Origin: Candidatus Scalindua arabica
GTDB taxonomy: Bacteria; Planctomycetota; Brocadiia; Brocadiales; Scalinduaceae
Length of the DNA stretch: 64,000 nt
Direction: 5' to 3'
Assembly: GCA_018263435.1 (NCBI GenBank)
Contig: JAANXD010000076.1
Span: 1-64,000, forward strand
Shown here: positions 8,779-17,482 of the stretch, piece after piece
Layout: each line of letters starts with the position of its first letter
How positions within the stretch are numbered: the first letter of the stretch is position 1
The notes under the pieces: model-generated
The model's input: the letters and a program-made list of their open reading frames with translations, nothing else
Databases searched by the model: none
Told to the model about the DNA's origin: nothing
Position numbers and translations under genes: made by a program

Positions 8779-9459
8779 ATGAAGAAATATATAAATATTC
8801 TCAGAATGCAAAACCGGCGTAATATAATTAAAATATTAATTATAGTTGGCGCTGTTTTTCTGCCGGAAACAGGGTACTCTGAATTTATTATGGACGAAGA
8901 GACCAAATGTCGGAATTATTGCTGCACTATGTTTATAAAGGCAATTGGTGTTGTAATAAAACATGAGGGGAAAGAGGAAAAGAGAATACTGCATTCCAGA
9001 ACCTGTGAGTTATTAGAAAATTTTGATTCTCATGATTATATGTTCTGTTCTGATCTCGAACTGGCATTTAGTAAAGGGTTTGTAAAATGTGAAAGCTGCA
9101 ACTTGAAGTTTGTGGACAATGATCCCTGTACGGCAAAGTGTTGTAAATACTACGGCTGGATAATTGAACCGATTACGGGCATCCTGCATAGAAAGGACTG
9201 TCATTTCCTGAGGATAGTGAAGCTGAGGATGTATCATGACCTTGCATTTATTTGTTCCAGTCACAATACCGAGGAAGAACTTGTGGACAGGGCTCTTGTA
9301 GAGAGAAAGGCTAATTACAGGGTATGTAATTCCTGCTTTAGAGATATTATTCCCAAGAGGTACAAGCTGGAGCCAAGTATGTTAAGGTATTATGAAAGCG
9401 GTGAAATTGAGTACAGTTTAGAAGAATTGGAATTATGTTTAACAACCATGTTCATATAA
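8779..9459 (+). CDS. Exported protein with two tandem Ada-like HxxxC/CxxC modules
   Basis: 226 residues from this ATG. The frame is open to a GTG at 8728, but that lies inside a repeat, so I reject it. ATG 8806 gives the neatest signal peptide (NRRNIIKILIIVGAVFLP) and is an equally good start. The mature part has two copies of one module: a His-x3-Cys pair (ILHSRTC and ILHRKDC), about 30 residues with a Phe-x-x-x-x-x-A helix, then a Cys-x2-Cys pair (VKCESCN and RVCNSCF). This is the spacing of the Ada-type zinc-binding repeat also fused to some nucleases. Other Cys lie in NYCCTMF and TAKCCKYYG. I infer a periplasmic zinc- or iron-binding protein. No enzyme domain is attached and the function is unknown. 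Confidence 0.55.
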   Translation: MKKYINILRMQNRRNIIKILIIVGAVFLPETGYSEFIMDEETKCRNYCCTMFIKAIGVVIKHEGKEEKRILHSRTCELLENFDSHDYMFCSDLELAFSKGFVKCESCNLKFVDNDPCTAKCCKYYGWIIEPITGILHRKDCHFLRIVKLRMYHDLAFICSSHNTEEELVDRALVERKANYRVCNSCFRDIIPKRYKLEPSMLRYYESGEIEYSLEELELCLTTMFI

Positions 9460-9565
9460 CAGTTATTTTGTGCAGGGTTAAGCCCGGCTTTGCCGGTACT
9501 GTTCAAAACATTTTATTAAACTCCTGGATGTGTTAGAATATTTTTGACTAATAGAAAAAATCGCG

Positions 9566-11548
9566 ATGACAACTCAGAAATTTTTCAACACGTGCCCCAG
9601 GGACTGTTACGATACCTGTGCCATGATCACAACGGTTGAGGATGGGAAGGCTATTAAACTTCGGGGCAACCCAAAACACCCTATAACGCAGGGTTTCCTC
9701 TGCTGGAAGATACAGAATGGATTAAAGTTCGTATATTCACCCGAACGACTGAAGCGTCCACTGAAGAGGGTTGGAAAAAAAGGAACGGACAGTTTTCGGG
9801 AGATTACGTGGGAAGAGGCTTATAGAGAGATTGCTCACCAGATGGAGGACGTACAGACTAAACATGGGGCGAGTGCAATCCTTCCATTCCACTATTACGG
9901 CCACATGGGGCTTCTGAACAAACAATTATCACAGCGAATTTTCACTACCCTGGGAACCAGTAACTGTTCACCCACAGTATGTTCAAATGCCGGACGAACT
10001 GCCCTGCAGTATGTATACGGTGGATTCTGGGGGATTGATCCTGAAGAAATTCTGTCCTCCAAGCTCATCATTTTCTGGGGACTGAACGGACCATGGAGCA
10101 ACCTGCACGGCTACAATATGGTAAAAAATGCGGTACGAAACGGGGCAAAGTTCTACGTCATCGATCCTTTGAAGACCGGCCGGCTTGGCAAGCACCTTGC
10201 CATCAAACCAAATACCGACGGTGTCCTTGCGCTTGGTATCGCAAATTATCTGATAACAAATAATCTATATGATAAAGAACATGTAGAGAAGCATACACAC
10301 GGTTTTGAGCAGTTCAGGGAAGTAGCAAAGGGTTTTAACCTTGAAAGAGTTTCAAGGATAACAAACTTATCAGTTGAAGATATCAGAGAATTGGCCGAGG
10401 ACCTGTATCGCATAAGGCCGAACTTCATACATCTGGGATTCGGTATTCAGAAACACCTTTACGGTGGCGAGGCCGTCAGGACTATTGCGCTCCTGCCTCC
10501 TCTGGTGGGCGGGTTCAGGGTGCATTACAGCAATACTAACAGAGAGATAGACCTGGGATTTCTTCAAGGTAAACATCTTGTAAATCAAGCTCCTTCGGAA
10601 AATCAAAAGATGCACAACATGGCACAGCTTGGACGCATACTGGAGGACGGAGAGGTGAAATTTCTTTTTGTTTTCAACACCAATCCTCTGGTCAATCTGC
10701 CCAATCAGCAGCTTGTTAAAAAGGGAATGGAGAGTAAGGATGTTTTTACTGTTGTGCATGACCTCTTTTTAAATGATACGTGCAGTTATGCGGACATCGT
10801 CCTGCCAGCCCCGAGTTTCCTGGAATCATTTGATATCCATGTATGTTATTACCACAATCACATGTCCATAAACCAGAAGGCAATTGAGCCTCTCTACGAA
10901 GCAAAACCCAACTATCAGGTATTCAGAGAACTTTCTGAGGTACTTGGCCTGAACTCTAGAGAGTTATTTCCACCTGAGCGTGAAGTAGCGGAAGAATTTT
11001 TGAACAGAAGCAAGGCAGTGGATTTCACGCTGAAAGACCTGGAACAGGAAGGTTTCTGTAAGATGAAACCAAGACCGCAGGATGAATACCTCACTCCTTC
11101 CGGTAGGATTGAAATGTATTCTCAACTGGCGGAAAAGGCTAGCCTTCCACCATTGCCCGGTTATTATGAAGAGGAGAAAAGCGAATACCCTTTCCAGTTC
11201 TTAACGGTTAATCATAAACAGATAACACGTTCTCAATTTCACAACGTATGGAAGGAAGAGATAGAACCGATCGTCCTGATTAACGAAGAAGATGCAAAAG
11301 AGAAAGATATAGAGGAAGGTGATTGGGTCAGGCTGAAAAATGACCAGGACACACTCAGGATGAAGGCTCGTCCAACTACAGATATAAAGCGGGGAGTTAT
11401 ATTAGCCTATGGAGGTTTGTGGTCGAAGCTATGTGATGGTAAAGGTGCAAACACCCTGATTCCGGATGTTGTCCAGGATTTTGGTGGAAACGCCACTTAT
11501 AATTCCACCTACGTTGAAATTGAAAAATGTCAGGAGGGGCTGGTGTGA
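9566..11548 (+). CDS. Molybdopterin oxidoreductase, DMSO reductase family
   Basis: A 660-residue catalytic subunit. The N-terminal 4Fe-4S site is CPRDCYDTC plus GFLCWK (Cys 10, 14, 18 and 46). A Cys in SPTVCSNAG (about residue 138) lies where the Mo ligand is found in relatives. The C-terminal molybdopterin dinucleotide domain begins near FLTVNHK. There is no Tat signal, so it is probably cytoplasmic. It resembles formate dehydrogenase- or acetylene hydratase-like members of COG0243, but the substrate cannot be read from the sequence. No separate electron-transfer subunit adjoins it. Its stop overlaps the convergent K+ channel gene by 19 bases. The molybdenum-cofactor genes at 49.4-50.4 kb fit its needs. 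Confidence 0.85.
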   Translation: MTTQKFFNTCPRDCYDTCAMITTVEDGKAIKLRGNPKHPITQGFLCWKIQNGLKFVYSPERLKRPLKRVGKKGTDSFREITWEEAYREIAHQMEDVQTKHGASAILPFHYYGHMGLLNKQLSQRIFTTLGTSNCSPTVCSNAGRTALQYVYGGFWGIDPEEILSSKLIIFWGLNGPWSNLHGYNMVKNAVRNGAKFYVIDPLKTGRLGKHLAIKPNTDGVLALGIANYLITNNLYDKEHVEKHTHGFEQFREVAKGFNLERVSRITNLSVEDIRELAEDLYRIRPNFIHLGFGIQKHLYGGEAVRTIALLPPLVGGFRVHYSNTNREIDLGFLQGKHLVNQAPSENQKMHNMAQLGRILEDGEVKFLFVFNTNPLVNLPNQQLVKKGMESKDVFTVVHDLFLNDTCSYADIVLPAPSFLESFDIHVCYYHNHMSINQKAIEPLYEAKPNYQVFRELSEVLGLNSRELFPPEREVAEEFLNRSKAVDFTLKDLEQEGFCKMKPRPQDEYLTPSGRIEMYSQLAEKASLPPLPGYYEEEKSEYPFQFLTVNHKQITRSQFHNVWKEEIEPIVLINEEDAKEKDIEEGDWVRLKNDQDTLRMKARPTTDIKRGVILAYGGLWSKLCDGKGANTLIPDVVQDFGGNATYNSTYVEIEKCQEGLV

Positions 11549-12579
11549 AGCTCATCTGACAGGTCTGAAGTTTTTCTTCTTTTTCCCCTGGCCATCTGTT
11601 CCAGTTCATTAAAGTGTTCGGGTTCCCCTATCACTGCCAGTTTGTCTCCCACACCTATTAAATTATTGTCAGGAGGGTTGAACAGTATCTTTCCATCCTT
11701 CTTTTTAAGAGCTACTATTAGAACCCCATTCCTCTCTATAATATCAGCATCTTTGATGGTTTTATTCGCTAATGTTGAGCCTGCTTCCACTATAACTTCC
11801 TCTATCTGGATCTCCATGTTTCCGGTTTTTGCCGTTAGCTCCAGGAAGTCTACAACGGTGGGCTTAAGTATGGTATGGGCTATCCTGAGACCTCCGATAT
11901 GATATGGGGAGACAACCTTGTTGGCACCTGCTCTTTTCAACTTATAATCTGCGCCTTCTTCGTTTGCCCTTGCTATTATAAAGAGGTTCTGATTTAACCC
12001 CTTTGCGCTAAGTACAACGTAAAGATTCTGGGCATCTGAATCAAGGACCGATATCAGGCCCTTCGCTCTCTCTATGCCTACCCTCTTAAGAAGTTCATCT
12101 CTTGTAGCGTCTCCGTATACAATAATGACATCGTCGTCCACCTCGAGTTCCAGAGATTCTCTTTCTATGACAACAAAAGGAATTCCCTTTGCCATTAATT
12201 CATTGCAGATGACCTTGCCCATGCGGCCATAGCCGCAGACAATATAATGATTTTCTAACGAATCTAATACTTTTTTCAATTTTCTCCTCCCGAATACTTC
12301 CTGAATTTCACCTTCAAATATAGCCCTGACACCATTATTTACTGCATATGCAACCACTCCCAGGCCAAAAAATATAAGACCAATTGTAAATGCCTTTCCC
12401 TTTTCTGAAAGCGGTACTATTTCTTGAAACCCTACCGTAGAAAGGGTGATAACCGTCATGTACAGGGAATCAAATGGGTTCCACCCCTCAATAAAAGTGT
12501 AGCCTGCAGTGCCTGATGCTAAGACAACAGCGACAAGGATTAAAGGGAAAATAAACTTTTTTGATAAAAGTGTTTGCAC
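11530..12579 (-). CDS. Two-helix potassium channel with RCK (TrkA-N/TrkA-C) domain
   Basis: 349 residues from a GTG start at 12579. The membrane part has helix 1 (residues about 9-29), a pore with the filter TLSTVGFQE (45-53, where most channels have TVGYGD) and helix 2 (about 64-82). The cytoplasmic part is a Rossmann NAD-binding RCK domain (VCGYGRMGKVICNEL, then IVYGDATRDELL and SVLDSDAQNLYVVLSA), followed by a TrkA-C domain (about 255-335). This is the MthK-type ligand-gated channel layout, four pores on an RCK ring, and by family it controls K+ flux. The Phe-Gln-Glu in the filter is unusual and may alter selectivity. Confidence 0.87.
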   Translation of the reverse strand: MQTLLSKKFIFPLILVAVVLASGTAGYTFIEGWNPFDSLYMTVITLSTVGFQEIVPLSEKGKAFTIGLIFFGLGVVAYAVNNGVRAIFEGEIQEVFGRRKLKKVLDSLENHYIVCGYGRMGKVICNELMAKGIPFVVIERESLELEVDDDVIIVYGDATRDELLKRVGIERAKGLISVLDSDAQNLYVVLSAKGLNQNLFIIARANEEGADYKLKRAGANKVVSPYHIGGLRIAHTILKPTVVDFLELTAKTGNMEIQIEEVIVEAGSTLANKTIKDADIIERNGVLIVALKKKDGKILFNPPDNNLIGVGDKLAVIGEPEHFNELEQMARGKRRKTSDLSDELHTSPS

Positions 12580-12811
12580 TATTTTGCATTAAGGATGGAA
12601 AATTACTGAGTTATATCTTGTAACCAAAATGGCGGTAACGGCAGTTGAAGTTTGCAGACTTTGTTTCACATAAAATTACTATAATCCAAATCATAAGTCA
12701 AGAGCTTCTGTTTTCTGGTAGTGCCCTAATTTAGATTGTTTTTGGAATGAAAGAAAAGGTAGGTTTTGAGTTGATGATAAAAAATATGTATTACATTTAT
12801 ATTAAAGTATA

Positions 12812-13240
12812 TTATGATACTGGAATCTCTACACTGTTATACTCATCTTTTGTAATGACTCCAACTGCATCAGTATAACCAGAAACCCTGTTTATGTTTG
12901 GAGGTCTTTTAGCAAAAGCTTTTAATATCAGCATATTAATTGAAACTAATCGTTTATCGCTAGTGGTAACGTCCGTTTCCACCATTATGTCAGCATCAAG
13001 TAATCTGGTCAATGCGTGTATATCTTTTAGTTGAAAACCAATTGGCTTTTGCTCTTCTATTGAAATATATAATGTTAAAAATTCATCAATTCTTTTTCCT
13101 ATTATATCAACATCCATAGTTTTAAAATGAATACAGTCTCCCTCTTTATTATACCACATTAGATGGTCATTTGGCTTAGAGCCAAACTCAGGACTCTTAA
13201 TGTCGTTTTCTAATTGTTTTATAAATTCATCTTTTTCCAT
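12812..13240 (-). CDS. Unknown protein, second gene of a coupled pair
   Basis: 142 residues from the ATG at 13240 (MEKDEFIKQL), chosen because GGAGAA sits 7 bases upstream; the frame is open to 13267. The start lies inside the end of the upstream gene (22-base overlap), so translation is probably coupled. The sequence has HLMWYNKEGDCIHFKTMD, then RIDEFLTLYISIEEQKPIGF, a pattern like small beta-rich proteins that assess Asp-rich partners or act as immunity proteins. I do not recognise a named family. By position it could be the antitoxin or immunity partner of the preceding gene; this is inference. Confidence 0.5.
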   Translation of the reverse strand: MEKDEFIKQLENDIKSPEFGSKPNDHLMWYNKEGDCIHFKTMDVDIIGKRIDEFLTLYISIEEQKPIGFQLKDIHALTRLLDADIMVETDVTTSDKRLVSINMLILKAFAKRPPNINRVSGYTDAVGVITKDEYNSVEIPVS

Positions 13241-13644
13241 AATAATTCTCCATAACGATTTTCCCAATTTTCAGGGCTTAATGGATCGTCTCTATCAGCT
13301 TTCTCTGCTCTAAACTCAGATATACTTTTTCTTTCATTTAAAAATACTAAAAAAACATGGTTAGATGGAAATGGAATAATGACAATTTCATTCTTTTTAA
13401 TGTACCTCTGCCAAGTTTGAGGCTGACCAACTATGCATAAATGACTATTTGTATCGCTATAAAGCCTATTGAGACCAGAAAATATACGATTAGGATTGTT
13501 TAATACTTCATGTACTGTAAAAAGTTTAAGAAATTCATTTGGTCGGTACTTTTGAAGGAAATTCCAAGTGTCAAATTCTACTCGTATTACTATTTCCGTA
13601 TCGTCTATAGGCCATTTAATTTTAAATAAATGAGCATTTGTCAA
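13219..13644 (-). CDS. Unknown protein, possible PBECR/RelE-like nuclease
   Basis: 141 residues, first gene of a two-gene unit. The layout WNFLQKYRPNEF, then VLNNPNRIFSGL, LCIVGQP, EIVIIPFPSNHVFLVFLN and a C-terminal NRYGELLWKK resembles the small barnase/EndoU/colicin/RelE-like (PBECR) nuclease domains: a helix, an NP turn and four strands. I see no proven catalytic set, so the match is weak. The tight overlap with the next gene and the isolated place in the genome suit a toxin-antitoxin unit. The ATG at 13644 has no strong ribosome site. Confidence 0.45.
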   Translation of the reverse strand: MTNAHLFKIKWPIDDTEIVIRVEFDTWNFLQKYRPNEFLKLFTVHEVLNNPNRIFSGLNRLYSDTNSHLCIVGQPQTWQRYIKKNEIVIIPFPSNHVFLVFLNERKSISEFRAEKADRDDPLSPENWENRYGELLWKKMNL

Positions 13645-13925
13645 AATCTAGTGTAATATAATGTTTTTAAGATGTATTTTGCTATTGGAAGTGTTGCCCC
13701 TGTGTGATCATTCTATTATACCCTCTTTTGAAAATAGTCAACAAAAATTTTTCTTAGAATTTAGGATGATAAAAATTCATTTTTTTTAACATTATGACGT
13801 ATTTATCAACAAAACTATCAAAAAACTATCGATATGTAACGCCTTATTATTCTAAAAGAGCAAACCATGTTCCAAAGATATTTTAAATTAAGACACTACC
13901 TGTTTCCTTTTAACTTACCCGGGCA

Positions 13926-16184
13926 TTATCCATTCAAGTCTGCAGCAATCTTATTTAAAGCGGAGCCTGCACGGAACCACTCTATCTGCTGTTCGGACAT
14001 GGTATGTCTTGTTTCTATCTCCTCATCTGTACCGTCACTGTGCTTGATCGTTACACTGATATTTTTCCCCGGGGCCAGTTTGTCCAATTCCGTAATCGAA
14101 ATCTTATCATCTTCACGAAACTTTTCATAGTCAGACGGATTAGTGAATGTCAGGGGGATGATTCCCTGTTTCTTTAAATTAGTTTCATGGATTCGGGCGA
14201 ATGAACGAACGATAACTGCCACAGCCCCAAGGTATCTCGGAGACATGGCGGCATGCTCACGGGAAGATCCCTCCCCGTAGTTTTCATCACCCACAACCAC
14301 CCATGAAACTCCGCGTTTCTTATAATCACGGGCAATATCAGAATAGTTTATACCTCTTTCGCCGGTGAACAGGTTTTTGCCTGTGCCTGCCGAACCATCA
14401 AATGCATTCACGGCACCAGAAAAAGTATTATCAGATATTCTGTCCAGATGCCCCCTGTACTTCAGCCAGTGACCAGCTGGAGAAATATGATCTGTTGTAC
14501 ATTTTCCTGATGCTTTCAGCAACAAAGGAACGTCGACATAATCATTACCATCCCATGGAGCAAACGGAGTCAACGCCTGAAGACGTTCTGATTCAGGATG
14601 AATAACAACCTCTACTCCCGATTTGTCTTCCAGTGGTGGTACATAGCCCTTACTATGGCCGGCAAATCCGGCAGATGGCAGTTCTTTCGCTGATGGTTCT
14701 GCCAGTGTTACATTCTCACCGGATGGTGTTTTTAATTTGTCTTTTAACGGGTTAAAGGAGAGGTGACCGGAAAAGGCAAGTGCCGTAACAATCTCTGGAG
14801 AGCCAATAAATGAAAGCGTCTCTACGTTGCCATCGTTACGCGCACGAAAATTTCTATTGTATGAGGTAAGGATGGTATTTCTCTCACCCTTTTTGATATC
14901 GGTTCGTTTCCACTGGCCTATGCACGGCCCGCATGCATTTGCCAGAACGGTTGCTCCGGCATCTGTCAGGGCCTTCATCTGTCCATCACGCTTAATGGTA
15001 TCTTCAATCAGGTTTGAGCCCGGAGTCACCAGTAACGGGATTGCCAGCTTCAAGCCTTTGGCAACTGCATCCTTAGCCACGGCAGCCGCACGCCCCATGT
15101 CTTCGTATGAAGAGTTTGTACAGGAACCGATAAGGGCAAATTTGATGTTATCGGGATAATCCTCCCTGTCGACCTCATCATGGAAATCCGAAATAGAGCG
15201 TACCTTATCGGGAGTATGGGGTCCGCAGACCAGTGGTTCTAGTTCCGATAAATTGATTTCTATAATCGTATCATAATATTTTTCAGGTTCTGCATATACT
15301 TCGTCATCTGCTCTGAAGAATCCTGAGTATTCTTCTGCAAGGTCTGCTATGTTAGACCTGTCGGTTGTTCTCAGATAATTCGACATTCGTGAATCAAAAG
15401 GAAATGTTGAGGTTGTAGCGCCGTGTTCCGCACCCATATTACAAATAGTTGCTTTACCCGTGCATGAAATAGAATCAGCTCCGTCTCCAAAGTATTCAAC
15501 TACAGAGCCTGTTCCTCCTTTAACCGTAAGCTCCTTCATTACCTTTAAGATGATATCCTTTGGAGATGCCCAACCGGATAATTTCCCGGTTAATTTTATA
15601 CCGATAATACCCGGCCACTTCAGGCCGAACGGCAGTCCTACCATTACGTCTACTGCATCCGCTCCGCCTACACCGATTGCCAGCATACCCAGACCTCCTC
15701 CATTGGGAGTGTGTGAGTCTGTGCCGATAAGCAGGCCGCCGGGAAAAGCGTAATTCTCTAAAACAACCTGATGTATAATACCTGCTCCGGGGTTCCAGAA
15801 GCCCATACCGTATTTTTTAGCAGAGGATGACAAAAAATCGAAAACTTCCTTATTGGTTATCTTTGATGTCGGTAAATCATCTTCCACACCCTTATGCGCC
15901 AGAATCAGATGGTCGCAATGGACGGTGGTAGGTACCTGTACATTCTGAACACCTGAAGACATAAATTGCAGGATTGCCATTTGAGCTGTTGCATCCTGCA
16001 TTGCAACCCTGTCCGGATAAAGGTCTACGTTAGATTCCTTGCGGGTATATGGTGTTATCTCCACCGGTTTCATATGAGAATAAAGAGTTTTCTCGGTAAG
16101 GGTCAAACCCCTTCCTAATACCTCCCTTGCTCTCCCGAGTTTTCCTTCTAAATTTTTATATAGTTTTTCGCATATCTCAATCAT
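13926..16184 (-). CDS. acn: Aconitate hydratase (mitochondrial-type)
   Basis: 752 residues, the full length of the mitochondrial-type aconitase. It interconverts citrate and isocitrate in the TCA cycle. Visible marks are TTVHCDHLI, LLIGTDSHTPNGGGLGMLA (substrate loop), IGSCTNSSYEDM and ANACGPCIGQW, whose three Cys bind the 4Fe-4S cluster, and the C-terminal swivel domain with GDENYGEGSSREHAAMSPR. The start at 16184 is followed by MIEICEKLYKNLEG. It is a single gene, read away from the MBL hydrolase with about 125 bases between them, which must hold both promoters. Confidence 0.95.
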   Translation of the reverse strand: MIEICEKLYKNLEGKLGRAREVLGRGLTLTEKTLYSHMKPVEITPYTRKESNVDLYPDRVAMQDATAQMAILQFMSSGVQNVQVPTTVHCDHLILAHKGVEDDLPTSKITNKEVFDFLSSSAKKYGMGFWNPGAGIIHQVVLENYAFPGGLLIGTDSHTPNGGGLGMLAIGVGGADAVDVMVGLPFGLKWPGIIGIKLTGKLSGWASPKDIILKVMKELTVKGGTGSVVEYFGDGADSISCTGKATICNMGAEHGATTSTFPFDSRMSNYLRTTDRSNIADLAEEYSGFFRADDEVYAEPEKYYDTIIEINLSELEPLVCGPHTPDKVRSISDFHDEVDREDYPDNIKFALIGSCTNSSYEDMGRAAAVAKDAVAKGLKLAIPLLVTPGSNLIEDTIKRDGQMKALTDAGATVLANACGPCIGQWKRTDIKKGERNTILTSYNRNFRARNDGNVETLSFIGSPEIVTALAFSGHLSFNPLKDKLKTPSGENVTLAEPSAKELPSAGFAGHSKGYVPPLEDKSGVEVVIHPESERLQALTPFAPWDGNDYVDVPLLLKASGKCTTDHISPAGHWLKYRGHLDRISDNTFSGAVNAFDGSAGTGKNLFTGERGINYSDIARDYKKRGVSWVVVGDENYGEGSSREHAAMSPRYLGAVAVIVRSFARIHETNLKKQGIIPLTFTNPSDYEKFREDDKISITELDKLAPGKNISVTIKHSDGTDEEIETRHTMSEQQIEWFRAGSALNKIAADLNG

Positions 16185-16310
16185 AATATTTTCCTACTTG
16201 TAATGCTCAATTCTACTATATATATTATGATAACATAGTCACATAAACAATAACACCATATAGTTATTGTCTGGAAAAGTTTTTGTGGAGCAGTTGGAAG
16301 GGACTGATTT

Positions 16311-17153
16311 ATGCAGATCGGACAATATGAGCTACATTCGATTGAGACCGGGAGGTTTGCCCTTGATGGCGGCGCAATGTTTGGTATTGTGCCAAAAACA
16401 TTATGGAACAAGCTTAATCCTGCGGATGATGAAAACAGGATAGAGATGGCCCTCAGATCATTACTGATCATGGATGATAAACACAAAATCCTTGTTGATA
16501 CCGGTATCGGTACTAAATTTTCCGAAAAATATAAGGAAATCTATAAGATCGATCAAAGCATATATAACCTTCCTTCATCTCTGGAAAAATACAATCTGGA
16601 AACAAAGGACATAACTGACGTAATCCTGACACACCTGCATCTGGATCATGCCGGAGGCGTCACCTATAAAGAAGGCAACAAGCATAAGCTTACGTTTCCA
16701 AATGCAGCGCATTATGTCCAGAAAAGACATCACGAGTGGGCGCTGAAGCCGAGTAAAAAAGACGAAGGTAGTTTTATCAGGGAAGACTTTAAATCTATAG
16801 AAGATGAAGGAAAGCTTCGACTTGTGGATGGATACGCCAATATATTACCAGACATTGACGTCATCATTTCAGACGGCCATACTATAGGACTGCAACTCGT
16901 AAAAATATCAGATGGTATAAACACACTTATTTACTGTAGCGATTTAATATCTTTTACGTCTCACATCAGGATACCGTATATACCGAGCTATGACATTGAT
17001 CCATTAACGACAATAGAAGAAAAAGAGAAGCTACTGACAAGAGCCTGTAATGGCGATTGGATCCTGTTCTTTGAACACGACCCGATAACAGAAGCCGTTA
17101 AGGTGGAAAAGACAGAGAAGGGGTATGCAATAAAGGAAACGATATCTTTATAG
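16311..17153 (+). CDS. MBL-fold metallohydrolase
   Basis: 280 residues. The metal site is HLHLDHAGG (HxHxDH, about residues 105-113). Further ligands are probably the His in SDGHTIG and the Asp in IYCSDLI, and the terminal His is in FFEHDP. The N-terminal QYELHSIETGRFALDGGAMFG is typical of the lactonase/quorum-quenching-like subgroup of metallo-beta-lactamase proteins. It is soluble and most likely a hydrolase binding two zinc ions. The substrate is unknown. The ribosome site GGAAGGGA is 9 bases before the ATG. It stands alone. Confidence 0.85.
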   Translation: MQIGQYELHSIETGRFALDGGAMFGIVPKTLWNKLNPADDENRIEMALRSLLIMDDKHKILVDTGIGTKFSEKYKEIYKIDQSIYNLPSSLEKYNLETKDITDVILTHLHLDHAGGVTYKEGNKHKLTFPNAAHYVQKRHHEWALKPSKKDEGSFIREDFKSIEDEGKLRLVDGYANILPDIDVIISDGHTIGLQLVKISDGINTLIYCSDLISFTSHIRIPYIPSYDIDPLTTIEEKEKLLTRACNGDWILFFEHDPITEAVKVEKTEKGYAIKETISL

Positions 17154-17276
17154 ATTTAGCGTACTGCGGGTGGATTTCGCTTGCCAACTGTAGCGGAATG
17201 GCTTTAGCCTTCCACAAATTAATTATTGCATTCGGTGACTTTTTATGTATCCATTATGGTGTCGGGTAAGCAATCA

Positions 17277-17406
17277 AAGTTTGAAGTGCCTTAAGTGAAC
17301 TAAAGTGTCTAAAGTAAAAAAATATATTCCCACCTATCTGTGTGCTACGCACAGACAGGTAACTTTAGCTCACTTCAAACTTTAAGCACTTTTAACTTTT
17401 CAAGTG
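17277..17406. repeat. Inverted AAGTG-phrase repeat around a hairpin
   Basis: Left arm 17277-17316 is a run of AAGTG phrases at 9-10 base steps. Its 13-mer AAAGTTTGAAGTG returns inverted at 17371-17383. Between them lies a hairpin (17332-17360) with arms CTGTGTG and CGCACAG. Related AAGTG phrases occur at 601-642, 27048-27078 and 45991-46007. It fills most of the 330-base gap between the MBL hydrolase and the SDR gene, where I see no other gene. Confidence 0.55.
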
Positions 17407-17482
17407 TTTGTAGGGCGGGTTTCTTGTTCACCGATAATTCTATGTCTTTGAAATTCCTACATAAAAGAACGAGGTTATTACT

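Noticed and set aside
17277..17406. CRISPR array
   Set aside because: The repeated words are short, degenerate and without regular unique spacers; no cas gene is present in the window.
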